A stretch of DNA of 64,000 nt from Casuarius casuarius (GCA_003342895.1 PTFA01000042.1:2844716-2908715), one strand, 5' to 3'. Shown: positions 24,101-37,320, numbered from the stretch's first letter. Notes: generated from the sequence alone by a model not told the origin. Numbers and translations are program-made.

Positions 24101-27100
24101 TGCACTCATTGATCAACTTTACCTCCATGAGTGGAGCTGGGGAATATTAGGTTAGGACACATTAAGTGTCTGTAAAACTTGCACCAGTAATAAAAAGTTG
24201 GGTGAAACCATCACCCATGTAATTGGTCATATGTCTCTTCTGAAATCAGCAAGCTGAGGAGTTGACCCATGTCCACTCAGATTTGGTGAGGGCTTTTTCC
24301 TCCTTTTGTAGGAGCTGGGTGCAAATATGTGAAATATTTATACAGAATACACCAGTTTTTCTTGCACAGCATGAGAAAGAGGGAGAACTGCCATGGAGTT
24401 ACAAAACAGTTTCTCATTATTGGATTTGTTCTTCTTCTCCCATCGAAGGAAAGAAGAAAACGGCCTGAAAGAAAAGCAAAACCAAAAGCAGTACCAAGAA
24501 AATGAAAACTCTTCAAAAAAATCTGCTGTTGACAAAAGCTCCTTTTCTGGTAAGAAATAATCCTTAGTGAATTTCAGCCAATTCTGGTTTCGTGTAATCA
24601 TATCTGACCTCAGCCAGAGAAGGCTAAGGAGTTTGTTGGGAGCCCAACTTTCCCTTTAAAGTAAAGGAAGATAAAATAGAAGTTCGATTCCTTTCTTTTG
24701 TTTTGTACTGTCAAATGTGCTATTTTATTGCAAATCTAACTGCTACTTTACCCACCAGCAACACATAAGCATTTATGCTATGTAAAGCACTCAAAATCTA
24801 CCTTTTAATATTATTTGGAAGTAATGCTGGTTTCATCATTTTCTAAAGAATACTAACAAATCAGAAAAAGGAGTTTCTTGTGTGGTTGCCATTAACTAAA
24901 ACTGGAATTCTGCCTAACATGGTACTACTCCTTTGAATCCAAAAACTTCACGTATATTTGGGATCTTGTGAATTGCTTCCATTAGAATAAAAGGCACTTC
25001 TTTTGTGCAATTTTGCTAATGTAAAGAGGACATGCAAACTGTTTCCTTTAACTGAATGCAAAATGAATCAAAACCACTATAACCTTTCCTGAAACAATAC
25101 TGCCAGACCCTGTTCCAGGCAAGAACTCTGCATCAAAACCCCTCTTAGCTTCCTCTGGCTCTCCAGACAAGCGTTTCTCTAGCTATTGTGCTGTTTTCTG
25201 TTTGCTTCCAGGGTGTTTCTGGATGGTCTTTCTCTTACTTGCACGGATGAACTGAGGCACCCAGAAACTCCTCCACACACACTAGTGTACCGAACCCCCT
25301 GGCCAAGCCTGCCTCCAGCTACGGGCACGGCCTCAGCCTGCCTGGACCACAGGGAGAGGTTTTGCCCTTTGCTTCTCTCCCCTGTTAGAGCCTCTCTGCT
25401 GTGCACTGATTCCCACCTCGGCCCCATGGTTTGCAGAGGAACTGTGGATCTGCAGCAACACGGTGCTGGGAGCACGAGCGGTGCCGGCACCCTGCCAGGG
25501 GGAGCAGGATACATGTGCTCGCACCCATTCACCCTTGCCAGTTGATCCTTGCCTGTTGTAAATGGGTACATTGCTCTTTAATTGGCTTCATTACTTCATA
25601 TAATGTTTTCTAATTATATTATTGATTTTCTTCCTCTTTCTTTTTAATGGATTCCCCTTCCAATTCACCCTCAGTAAAGACACCGGCAATCACTGCGGAT
25701 GCGTCTCCGGGGAACCTCTTCCAACTACATGTATTGCACACAGCACACAGGTGTTTCATTCTGTATTTGCTTCTTAGTTGGCCAGAAACAATATTATTTG
25801 GAGGATGGCAGGGAGAACAAGAGGGATCATGGTCCACTAACACAGTCAGGCACAGTAATTACTACTGCATAATAGGCAGGATTATTACTCTGCCTAGATC
25901 TCTCTTTTCTGCTTCACAACTCTGAGGAGCTGCCTGTACAGTTAGGCAGGAAATAGATCTCATATACATAAAGTTTCTGCAACTTAAAAAATATTCTCAT
26001 TCCACATTAGAAAACAAACAGGATCTTTCTAAACAAAAATCAGAGAGAGGGTCCCACATCCAGGGCAGAGTAGCAGATAAGCAGCAACAGCACCACAAGT
26101 AGCATGTCTCTGTGGGTGCAAGCAGACAGATGTAGGGAGCTCTGCCGTCATCTGAGCTGTCAAGACATAGTCCTTCAACAGAAGAGCCACGTTCAAGCAC
26201 GCTGCTGTCTGAGCCAACAGCCCTTGCTGAGCATGGATTTGGGGAGAGGAGGAATGAGGCGACACTGCCTCCTCAGCTGGCCAGACCAACTTAAAGGGCT
26301 CCATCCCTCCGCTCTAGGTGTGCACCCAAAGTAACTATAAGCCTGTTCTGCTAGAAGGCTGGTCTAAACTAAAGACATGAACCCTACTCTCCCACACACC
26401 GGGAAGCAAGAGCTGCCTCCCTGGAGGGGCTGTGTGCCTGGCTGCATGAGGGCATGGACAGAAGAGAAATGAGAAAGGGACAGGCAAAATGAGTCCTAGC
26501 TGAAACTCATATACATGCTTCTGTGAAATTTTGGTTTCATTGAATTATCATTCTCTAACAACAGAATATGCTCTCAGAGACTTCCCTGGCCAGTCCTGTT
26601 TATCTGCACACTGAAGTCAGCAGTCTCAGCCATTTCACAGCTTCATAAGCCACTTCACACAAGCTGGGCCCACTCTGCAAACTTCCACTCATGCCCTAAA
26701 CTTCTTTCAGTGGCACTTCTGGCAAGTTCTCTTCCTTTGCAATCAGGACAGTTTAAAAGCTAGCGTAGAGGTAGCCGCTATAATGACATAACTCACCTCG
26801 CAGACACAATTTTTTTGTCTGATGTAAATTACGTCACTTTGGGATGAACTACACCAAAAAGATAAACACACTAAAAACAAACTTACACTGGAAAAAGTGT
26901 TTGCTCCAAGAACTAGACTACTGTTATACTCAAATGGATGTTCCAGGATAAGACTGGTATGCTGATTTCTTGTGCAGAACATCTGTAGAAGAACTGGTCC
27001 CTGCCTGCTCCTTTGCTCCAAGAGGAAGAGAATACTAGAGGGGGACTTTATAGCTGGGGGAAAAGTGTCTGTGGGAAATGTTGTCTTTCCCCTCTAGCTC

Positions 27101-27471
27101 TCCTGCAGAAAGCCTGGGATGAGTGGCTGCATGGAAAACAAGTGGGGGCCCTCAGGACGCAGGGGCATCTATTGGTGGAGTGCAATAGACCCAGAAGACC
27201 CTCTTCTTTCCCCTCCAGGTCACTGAAGGTGTTCTCAGCAGAGCTAACTAATCCCATGAACAGAAAGGTGCCATTTGGCAGGGTTCTCCTCTGTGACAGC
27301 ACTGCTGGGAACAGGGCAAGCTGCTGTTTTGGGTGAGGGTTGCTAAGAGGGAGAGCAAACGGGATCCAAGGGTTTGGGGCTCAGTCTCTTCGGAATCAAT
27401 AATCTCCTTCATGAGTCCAGCAGCGCTGAAAAGAGGATTTGCAGCCAACTTGAAGAAGTAGCAGAGGACTG
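21161..27471. other. Non-coding DNA, no gene recognised
   Basis: More than 6 kb with no recognisable exon or repeat. The longest frames (25179-25571, minus, 130 codons; 25186-25545, plus, 119 codons) are mirror frames over one GC-richer patch at 25.2-25.5 kb and have no familiar motif. There are no microsatellites of note. I see nothing else that I can support. Confidence 0.55.
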
Positions 27472-27510
27472 TCTTTCTCTCTCTCTCTTTTTTTTTTTTT
27501 TTTTTTCTTT
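27472..27510. repeat. CT microsatellite joined to a poly(T) run
   Basis: About eight CT units run into a stretch of 19 T (27488-27506) followed by CTTT. On the minus strand this is a poly(A) run followed by GA repeats. No retrotransposed body is recognised next to it. Confidence 0.9.
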
Positions 27511-30130
27511 ATAGCCTTCCATGTATTTTAAAGCTGAGAAAATCCAGGCTTCTGCCTACAGACCAGCTTCTTTACTGGCATAAACTGCAGTGGTGCCATC
27601 AATGTCAGTGAGGCCAGATTGACTGATGGCAGTATCTGACTCCACTACCCACATACCTGATGCCTTGTGCCATTAGTTCCCATGAGCCTCCCAAGCATTT
27701 AGTAAAAAAACAAGAGTAAGACCCCCTGGCTGGATGGCAGGCTGTTTGCTCTGTGATGCCTGCACCGCCCAGATGGTACCATCTGTTGCACACTATTACG
27801 TTTTTGGCCTTGGCCCACTTTTTCTCAACACAGTCAGTGGAGAAAGGACAATATATTATATTCTTCCAACAATATTATTGCTTTGCCCAGAGCCTAATTA
27901 GCAACATAGCTGTGCAAAGCTGCTGTTCCTTGATACCCTTCCCATGTAGATGTTCCAACATAAGCGCTGGGTCAGTTGCTATTTCATTATTAACTAAAAT
28001 GTTGAAGCAGATGACTGAACACTTGTACAAGCAATGCACAACATTTTCAGAAGAGTAAATGCAACTCTTCTCCTGCTGAGGGAAATGATTTGAGAGAAGC
28101 AGGAGAGGATTACACCCTAACAAATACCATTTGCAGTTAACCAAAGCAGAAACGCAGGAAGGGGAGTCATTGAATTCCAGAGTTCCAAGACACCTTTTCA
28201 GCATCCTTTTCCCACACTGAAGCAAAGGACCACTATGGACGATCCTGGAGCTGTGGCTACGGATTTTCACAGCTGTCATTAAATGGCGCTCTTATAATAT
28301 GTCTCTGAAACACATCCCACAAATTACCAGTCACCTGCAGGCTCACTGCCAGCCGCTTCTGGACTGAACAACCAGGTCACTGTTAACTCTATGGGGGAGC
28401 ATCAGCTCCACTCTACTTAGGACTAAGACCTTTTTTCACACTGTATTCCCTACAGCCACAGTCAAAACACAGACAGGCAGCCTGGCAGCATGTGAGACCA
28501 CACTGGTTTGACAGTGCTTAACCAAGGAAGCAACCTGCCAGACCCTTGAGTCCTGGGCTGCTCTACAGCCGCTAAAGTGTTATATGCTAGTGTTTTACTA
28601 TGATGGGAAAAGAAAACTGGGCTGTAAATAGCAGATGAATAGCTGTGGATGTTTCACTGTGTGCTAGAAGGAAGGGGGAATAAGAAGGAAAATTGTACAT
28701 ATTTTATTTCCAGGCATGACATAATACTGTATCGTGCATCACAAAGATCCCAAGCAACATAATTGCTGAGACTTCAGCACAGAGGACATCACTGTGGTTT
28801 CTGCCTCTGGCCCCTTCAGCAGCTGTGTGCCAGCTAATCTTGTTCCTGATTCTCCAAAGCCCATTCCTCTAAAACAGCCTTTGAAGACAATGGGATGAAT
28901 ACTTAGGAACCATATAGCAGCTTCTACCTTCACTCAGCTGTAGTAGTGTCTCACCCGCAGATGTCTATAACTGCAATTGCTGCTGTGGTTGCTAATTCAC
29001 ATAGTTAACAATTATTTCTCCAATTAACTTTTAAAAAATCGTGTGACATACAGCTTTGTAATACAGAGTTGAGCTTATCCACAGCTACCTGTACTTACTG
29101 GTAATTCCACTGTTCATTATAGTTCAACTCTTCATTCACTGCTTCTCGGACAGCCAGAACTGGTCTTTGGTGAACAGGGCATTTTGTAAAGACAAGGTGC
29201 TCTATGTGTTTTGTTTAGCTTTCCGTAATCAATTTTTTCAGTAGTTTTAAGACCTTTCCCTCATATTGAAAATGCTCAAACTAACATCTGCGGGAAATAA
29301 AACAGTGAAGATGGGCAGATTATTGCCTTTGTATACATATTTGCTCTCTTTTTCTGTTTGTGAAATGATTGTAAGCCAACTGCTGTTTAGATTTCACTCT
29401 GTCCTGATAATTTTGTGAAATTTTTTAGTAAATCAAGTGACTTTCTGAGGTAAAATATTCTAATGCAAAGAGTGGTCTTTTTGCTTAATGAAAATTTTCA
29501 ACCCAAAAGGTCCTATTTGCTATCAAAAAAAGTCCCCACTATTCAGCTGTCAAAATTAAAAGCAAGAGAGAATTGGGAATGCATTTTTTCTCAAACTGAA
29601 ATATGGCTATTAAAAACAAAACAAAAAAAACCCCTTCTTCATTGGTTCTAATCTAATCTAATATTTCTAGTTTTAGTTTTCCCAACATAGTGATACTACA
29701 TTAGGGGGCAGGTGGCAGAGAAGAGAGGTGAGGTGATTTCTTTTCTCCTCACACACCTCCCACAGATGATGGCATTTTCAGAAGAGACACCCAGAAATCA
29801 CCAGTGGCCTACCCGTGACTTGTGAACAGAGGATGGCACCCACAAACTTTGGATTAGTGTTCTATACAGAGCTTTAAAAGCAGTATTTATGAAAATCCAA
29901 GAAAGATATGAAAAAGCAAGGGTGTCTTGTTCTTTTGCCCTGTATCTCAGCACATCTATTGTTATTTGTCTCCTAGTTAAAGACAAACTGAAAATGCTGC
30001 CAGCTTTGTTGGGAAGGCATAAACAAAACTTGTGGCTTCTCAGTTATGGACAAAATTTTATGATAAATTGAACTTCTCCAGGCTAACTCACTCAGATGAT
30101 AATCCTCATTATTGAGCTCTTCATATGTAA
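27511..30130. other. Non-coding DNA, no gene recognised
   Basis: No gene or interspersed repeat is recognised. The longest frame is 27875-28279 (minus, 134 codons), without a familiar domain. There is a short A-rich interruption at about 29610-29632. Confidence 0.55.
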
Positions 30131-30345
30131 TGAGCCAAATTCCACTCTCTTAAATGGGTGAGGTGTCACAGATCTCTACAAATTTACATTCCCACCAGCT
30201 CAAATCTCCAGAAGACCCATCCCTTTTCCTACTCAGAATTGCATTAGCACCTCGTGACTCATTCAGGGCCAATGCCTCAATCTGCAGTAAACACTGAGTG
30301 AGAAAAGGGCCCAGCCCTCAGGGACTTACAGCCAGACACATAGCA
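30131..30345 (+). repeat. Weak old repeat fragments (palindromic arm; L2-like end)
   Basis: GAGCCAAATTCCACTCTC at about 30130 resembles the 'GGGCCAAATTCTGCTCTCA' arm of old sauropsid palindromic repeats. Further on, GCCCTCAGGGACTTACAGCC (30314-30333) resembles 'GCCCTCAAGGAGCTTACAGTC' near the 3' end of L2-type LINEs and their SINEs. Both are short and diverged, so this is a suggestion only. Confidence 0.3.
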
Positions 30346-31233
30346 CAGAGATGCCAAAAAAGGAATAAAAAAAAAGGTTATTGAGGACATATAACATTAA
30401 ATGGACTCTACTGAACTAAGGTATGCTCCAAAGCAGCCTATGTTTTTTTAAGATTGTATCTCTTCATATCCTATATTGTATTTCATAATGTGTTTCTGTG
30501 TGGGCCCTTTCCACAGCTCAGGCACTGCAAGTTGTAAATTTTGCCTACACTTCCCTTTCAGACATTTTTACATCCTTAAATCAGAGCCGTGGGTGTAATT
30601 CCAGGACGGGCACATGTCCAGTCACTCTCTTTCAAAGCTTGAGCCCAGCTAGCTCAGGTAACAAAACCATCATGACATGTGGCAGTGTGGGCATCCGGGT
30701 GGACCAGCAGTTGCCTTACACTCCCTGGGCTCCCAGCAGGCTTCACTTGACTAAAGTTAGCATGTGTATTCACCGAGGCTGTGAACACTGCTGGTGTAGG
30801 CACTTACTCCCTGGTAGAGTAGGAAGCTTCCACATCACTGAGGACCTAGTCCAATCCATCCACATTCGTGTCCATGGAAGAGGTTTTCTCTGAAGGCATC
30901 AGGCGAAGAAGTTCCCAGGCTGTCCCTATCAGCATTATAAGCTGGGCTTTACCACCCAGAAGAAAATCCCTAAGGAATAAAGACTATATGAGCACCTATT
31001 CAGGACTGAGATCAGATAATTTTATTTTTTCTGGTGTTAAAATTTCTTTTTGGGTCAGGAATCCACTGCTTAAGCATCTGCCTCTAGTGTACGGTGGTCT
31101 GACCACATAGTCTCCGACTGGCCATTTTAGGTGTCCTAGAGCATTCAAGTCATGCACACCAGGATATTAGATGTGAGCTAGGGAAGTCCTGCACCACACT
31201 GGAGCAGCAGCTTGGATCCAGAAGGATACCCTG

Positions 31234-31260
31234 GGGCACCTAAAGCAGCACTAGGTGCCC
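31234..31260. repeat. Perfect 8-bp inverted repeat
   Basis: GGGCACCT and AGGTGCCC flank an 11-base spacer. The surrounding text (GCACCTAAAGCAGC; ACTTAGGCAGAAC) recalls an old sauropsid repeat built around 'GGCACCTAA'. It may be the fold-back centre of such a copy. Confidence 0.5.
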
Positions 31261-32673
31261 GTACTTAGGCAGAACACCCCTCTCTCAGTGTTTCTGACCT
31301 TACAAGCCCAACACATAGCTTACTGGGCAAAGTAAGCATCTAGAGCATCTACAATCAAACTGTGGCAATGCAGCAGAATGTAATTATTTTAATACACATC
31401 CTAATAAATATTTTTTTTTTCAGACTTTGCCATTGCATCAAAAAAAGGGGGAGGGATTCACCTTGAAGAGCAACTTTCATCATTTGGCAGAAAAGACTAC
31501 AGGCAAGGCACATGAAGGTTGAAAATAAAGAATCACTGTTTTATTCCCTGCTCTTGCAGCCCAACTTTTGAGGCTACAACACCAAAGTCCTGGTGTTTCA
31601 AGCTGCTTAAGGCTAGATGCTCTGTAGCAATTGTCCATTTGCAGACATGCAAGACAACTTACCCAGTTTCCAATGTGGCACGAGATAAGAGCATGGCGTG
31701 AAGTTGATGACATGCAGTCAGCGGGTGCTGGAAGCGCCCTGTGATGCCCACAGGTGCTCTGCTCCCCAGTCCCCCACCTGCGACAGCCCCTGCCCTGCCT
31801 TGGGGCCTTTGAAGTGCGGCAGCTCCGGCAGCAGAGGCAGCAGTGGGAAGCTGGTCAGAGGCTGGGGTCTTGCACCGGCCTGGTGGGCGGTCCAGCCGGA
31901 TGATGGGAGGAAGACAGCATGCCACCTGGGGAAAGCAGTCAAGTTATTTGTTTATTTTTTTAAAAAAGGCAGATTAACTGAGGCACTGCCTCTGTTTCTT
32001 GCTCACGCTCACAGTCACCAAGGCCAGCCCTGGGAAGATCACGTGCAGGATACAACGTGTTTGTTTACAGGCTGCTTGGTTTAAGTGGTGTTTCTTTAAA
32101 TTGTTTTCACCACAGAAATCAAACATCACTACTGGTTCTACATAGACAAAACGCGGGGCATAGAACTGAACAGCTATTTTCTTTTTACAACCTTGGCAAT
32201 ACAAACGCAATTGATTAAATGCCTGAACTCCAAACCGACAGAGACTTGGCAGCGTGCTCTCTCCGGAGGATGCTGGATTTTCCCCAACTTTTAAGACACC
32301 AGTAAGCTTTTTTGATTTGAAAGCATGCTGGAGAGGACCCAGGGTTTGCCACCATCTGCCTGCCGCCTTTCCTCTCCCCTCGTCCTGCACACATATACGC
32401 ACACATTTACACAAACTCACAATATCATTCAACGCATGGTTGCACTTTAGCTCAGGTCTTTGGTTGCTCTAAAAGTCAGCATTCATTCACTTCATTCTTT
32501 TATGGGAAAATAATTGATTTAGTCTTTGTGGAGGCAACAGTCTCCTCCTCATTTTACAAGGGTTTGCTGTCTGTATGTTTATTGTTTTCCATAGCAGTCT
32601 GGGAGACCCTACAGCCTGACCTAACAGTAAACCAGGTTTCCTGTTGCAGACAAAATACTATTAAAAGGCTAAC

Positions 32674-32694
32674 AAAAAAAAAAAAAAAAAAAAA
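32674..32694. repeat. Poly(A) tract, 21 A
   Basis: An uninterrupted run of 21 A. No upstream poly(A) signal and no recognisable retrocopy are present, so it is taken as a simple repeat. Confidence 0.9.
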
Positions 32695-35600
32695 GGTCAA
32701 ATGGTATTTTCGACTTGTGTAAAGATAACAAAGAGTCAGCCTCTGTTGTAACTTGGAGACTTTGGAAATTGCCTTCCCTTCATGACATCAAATCCCCGCT
32801 GCTTCCAAATACAAATGTTATGACACAAATTATAAGCACATTGTCTTTTTTTTAGAAGAAAACAGACCTTGTTTCCAAGCCACCCAGGCCAAAATGAACA
32901 CAGGGTAGAGCAGATACTTGCCCGGGGAAGCATGATGCCACAGTAAGTGCCACAGGTGGGCAAGTGAGGGATGACATGGCAGGGTCTGCAGCGTGGTAGG
33001 GAGCATATGTTTATACAGATACATATGCACGCACATACAGATATTACCGAGGAAGCCAAGAAAAACTGTACTGTTTCTCCATATTTAAAAAATTTTACTT
33101 TGTTGTCTGTATTTTTTCCTTGAAAAGCTCCATTTATTTTAGCAGATCTAGAGCAGCACAGTATTGAGGAAAATGTAGTGAGAGTGACCACAATCTTTGG
33201 ACTTAAAGCCAAGCTTTCCCCAAGGGGAAACATGAAAAACCCAAACTTCCATTCTGGCTAATTAGACAGACAAACCTCAGGCATGAAAGCTGGAGGTGGA
33301 GTTCATAGCCAACATTTTGGTATAGGAAGCCATTTTTAGTCTAATTGTTTATATGAGCTTTCTTTTTCTTCTTCCTGGCTTTTAGGTGCTGGTGTGGATG
33401 CATGCTATTTAGAGCTGACCTAGACGTGGGAGGATGTTGGTATTCCTCATGCTTGTCCAAAACAAGCTTTCTGGCTTTTTTTCTCTAGTGGGGAGCCAGG
33501 CAGAAGGGCAGTGAGACACTGCTGGTGGGTGCAGTTATCATATAAAATGTTTAGTATCAGCAGTTAGCAAAGTGAATCAGTCATTTTTGGTTTTAGGTCT
33601 AATACATCTTGCCCTCTCACTCAGTTTTCATCTGTTTTATGTAGCTTGGAAGAGGAAAAAAACCCTGCTTTTTCCACTGCTAGTTTGTTTCTTACTGACC
33701 TAACTGAATATGGTGAAACACAGTCAGTAATATGAAGGAAAGCCACCTTCTGCCAAAAGCTTCAAAAAATTCTGCTTCCAATGGTTTACCTTTCTTTGAA
33801 ACATCCAGAGCAAACACACCTTGTTTCCTATTTTTAAACAGTTATTGAAGTTTGCTAGCTACGAAATTCAGTGAATAAATTTACAGGTCAACATAAATAA
33901 CTTTTTTAATGTATTCAATTACAGTTTTTATCTCTTTTATATGTATTTTATTCTTCCAGTCTTATTCCATCAAGACATTCTAGCAAGACCCCAGATTGAC
34001 TACAGCTGCTTCACTCCTTGAGAATGAGCGTGGCAGTTTTAAAGGCCAAGTGGAAAAGTGCCTTAATACCTGACATGTGTTCACCGTCAAAAGTCAGAGA
34101 GGCACCCGACATGCTCAAAGGATGCTGCTGGCTGCTTTCTTACTGGGCTGCACCCTGGCTGTGCGGCAGGCAGCAAAGGGGTCCCATTCTCACACACCAA
34201 AACCCGGGGTAGGACCAATGGGGAACTGCATGGGAACCAAAATATCTCACCACACTTAGTGGCCTCTGTGATGGATGAGGTCAAAAGAGACAATCACTCT
34301 GGGTGCACTGCAACATATACTATGTCGATATCCACAGTCATCTTTATAGCATTTTTAATAGTTATTGGCTCCTATATAGACCAGTTTCAGAGGAAAAATA
34401 AGGCTAAGAAATCTCTGGGGAGGTTTTCTTCAGATGTCATGCTGTCATTTGTTATACTTTCTGAAAACATTAACAGTTCCAAGTCATCTTTTTGCCAGGC
34501 ATATCTGTGATGGAGGGGCTGATTTAGGCTTGTTAACTGAGAAAAACTTATAACTACTTATTTATAATTTAAGAACAAGTCCAATTTTATAGGCAATAAG
34601 GAGGTAGGTAAGATTTTTCCTACTGTATTTGTAAAAAAAAGCTTTTCTGAAATGAAATATTTCCTGAAAACCTGTCATTACTGAAAGAAAAGTTTATTAT
34701 TATTTTGGTCTTTTATGCTTTCTGTAAACAATAGCAAAACAGCTACTTGCACTTTCCAAAACATCTAGAAATTTTAAAAATGAATTTAGAACCAAAGATC
34801 CTTCCTCATTTGGGAGAAAACGTAATTATTAATCCATACTTCTCAACTGATGCTAAAAGGTGAAACAAAAAAATGCAAAAATTGGCATGTCTGCCAATAG
34901 CTGTGTTAAGATCCTGACTTGAAACATCACTTTCTTACAACAAATCAGTTTAGCATCTCCATAGCACCTCCGTATCCTGAATTGGTTTGAATTTCCACTG
35001 AATGGAGAACTTCCCTCAGGTGTAGATGATACCTTTACAGTGCAGGCCTTCACACCACTGCACTCCCATGCCCTTATTTGCACCAGACTGCATGCCACCA
35101 CGGGAACTTTACCCTCATTACTTACAAGCAGCTGACACAAAGCAACATTTCTGCTTATTCTCATTATCTCTCTTTGTCATGTCAGGAAACAAGAAAATGC
35201 CTGAGGACAACATTTAAGTGAAATTCAGAATTCTGATTGTGTTGTCAGCTAGTCAGAAAATAGATTTCTATTCTGTGGAAAATACTGGCCTTCTAGATAA
35301 ATAATGAAGAGCTGTCTTCCTAGATCTAAATTTTGGCCAAAACCAGTGGTGAAAACAGACCATTATGTACTCATTTCTGATACTGTCACTTGAAGTGGGA
35401 TGGTGATTCCTTCTGCAGAGGAAGAATGGGGCAGAGCAGACTATGGAAAGATCTCCAATATATCAATCAACCTATTGGTAAAAGTGGGGCAGGGGTGTGA
35501 AAGGTACTACTTCAGTTGTGTGCTTGACTTAGGTCCAATAAGAATTTGCCAACCTTTTAGGAAGGGGAGTCTAAGAGAAAATATAATCAGGAAATGTGTC

Positions 35601-36946
35601 AAACAATTTTCTCTCTGAAGTGTTGCTCCAGAGTCAATTGAGAGCTCAACAGTTTCCAAGTACATGTGAAGAAGCAGCAGTATGATGGATATGAGAACTG
35701 AAAGTAAGATGGCTACAGTTAAATGTGTGGTTTCAGTGAGTTCAGTGTTAATTTAGGAGACTGTGGTTATTTCAGACAGAGCAAGAGAAAGAGAGAGAAA
35801 AGGCTGGGGAGTGCTGCAGAGATGATTCTTCTAAAAGCTAATTCCTATATTTGCTAGTATTGGAGCATGGACTAGATCCACCCACGCCTTTCACACTTCA
35901 TAAGGTAAAGTGGATTTCATATTTTGAAACTAATGTTGATTTCTTGAAGTGAGCCACAAATGTCAATAGCAACAGAATCTTCAATTTCCAAAGAAGGATA
36001 ACTAAATTAGCTACTTAGTGTACTTGTTACTTCAGTATAGGTATGGCCAGCTATAAAAGTCAAGAGATTTATAATTAAGTGTTAAAGAAACACTATAGAT
36101 CTCTCTGAGATGCTTTATCAGAGTGCAACTGAAGCAAGATTTCAACATTGGCAGGCATATCTCATTGTTCCATGAAACATAGGCCAAGAATGGCAACTTG
36201 ATTCTTCTCAGTAAAATAGTAAGTTATAGAGAAACAAAAGCAAAACCATCTAATTTTGGACTCTCATTGTAAGAGCTGCTAGGCTGAGACGTAGAAAGCC
36301 CTGTCTTGCCATCAAATAAAACAAATGCTTTCTGAAGCAGATTTCTCTGTGCAAACTAGCAACTAGCTGAGTTCACAAGTGTGCTGCTCTAATTATTTGA
36401 GAATGTGACCTTTCAAAGAGCTATATTTTATTCTAAAGGAGAGACTTTTTAAAGTTTGGCATTCTACAAAACAGACTATATAATAAGTGTATTCTGACAC
36501 TCATATGAATCGTTGTTTAAACTAAGTACACAAAAACTGTGGTCAATAGTCATCATGTTTTAATAGCTATGGTTCATGGAAGGAGCATTAAGCAGAACAG
36601 AAATCCATTTAAAAGCTTCAGAGGTGCTTTTTCCTACATGCACATACACTATACTGCTGCTGGACAAATAGATAAATGTAACCCGTTGGACCTGCAAATC
36701 AATTTCTGTATTGTTAGAGACAAGTGAAAATGAGTCTTTTGCACTATTGACCCCAGACAGGCTGGGCATTGGTAATGGCAGGTCAGCCTGCTGCTTCCTT
36801 TATGGCTAAACGCTGATAACCCTGTTAAATTATCTCTAACTGAAACCTGGAGATTGTGGCTAAGAGGGAATAAAAACCTCTATGGTTTCCTGTGCCGTCC
36901 TAATACACAAGTCGTGAAAAAAGTAAGGGGCAGCTGAGTTCATGGC

Positions 36947-37320
36947 TGGGCCCAACATGGTCATCGTAGCTTAGCTCTGGCAAACAGGCTCCAACAGGTT
37001 TCTCTGGGGTGGTTGAAGAGGTTTATTGCTCCAGGGTGCCCACCCTGGCCCCCGCAAAGATCCCCACCCTGTATTTGGGTAGTTATAGCAGAGAGGGTGG
37101 TGTAAGCTGGTGACTCAGTCACCTCAGTGCAAATCTGCCTGGGCAGAAAAAATAGTTTTAAATTCACCAGGGCAAATCTTCCAGAAGACTCTCTGGTAAT
37201 GCTCAGCAGTGGCAGAGGTCACTTTATATCGGTAGCTGAGCCCACTGAGTGAGGACCTGGCTTTTCTCTGGGTAATGAGTTTTAACTCCCATCCTCTGCA
37301 GGGCCAGATGTTGGGCCCCA
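36947..37320 (-). mobile_element. LTR-like segment with terminal inverted repeats
   Basis: The left end TGGGCCCAACAT (36947-36958) and the right end ATGTTGGGCCCCA (37308-37320) are inverted copies, differing by one inserted C, and give TG...CA ends over 374 bp. Read on the minus strand, the segment has TATAAAG (plus coordinates 37222-37228), then AATAAA about 200 bp later (37021-37026), then about 75 bp to the end. This is the order U3-R-U5 of a short LTR. No matching target-site duplication is seen next to these ends, and no primer-binding site follows, so a solo LTR or a non-autonomous DNA element are both possible. An alternative reading, in which TGTTGGGCCC at 37309 starts a plus-strand LTR and GGGCCCAACA at 36957 ends another, lacks support from a second LTR copy. 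Confidence 0.45.

Larger units (their letters stand above)
30346..36946. other. Non-coding DNA, GC-rich patch at 31.7-31.9 kb
   Basis: No gene is recognised. The longest frames are 32736-33233 (minus, 165 codons) and 31974-32432 (minus, 152 codons), neither with known motifs. The stretch 31690-31905 is GC-rich, with about nine CpGs in 215 bp and many CAG/CTG-like trinucleotides. An acceptor-like site and AATAAA at 31.42-31.53 kb are discussed under findings. GGGCACCT (31234-31241) and AGGTGCCC (31253-31260) form a perfect 8-bp inverted repeat within a stretch that recalls old 'AGGTGCCTAA' repeats. A run of 21 A lies at 32674-32694. Confidence 0.55.

Noticed and set aside
32674..32694. Tail of a processed pseudogene
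   Set aside because: No gene-like sequence, poly(A) signal or flanking duplication is visible.
32736..33233. 165-codon open frame on the minus strand with Cys-rich middle
   Set aside because: The Cys/Ile run comes from CATATG/CACGCACATAC-like simple sequence; there is no zinc-finger spacing and no family match.
34259..34510. 83-codon frame with a membrane-like hydrophobic stretch
   Set aside because: A single hydrophobic run arises easily from AT-rich sequence (Ile, Phe, Val codons). There is no other coding support.
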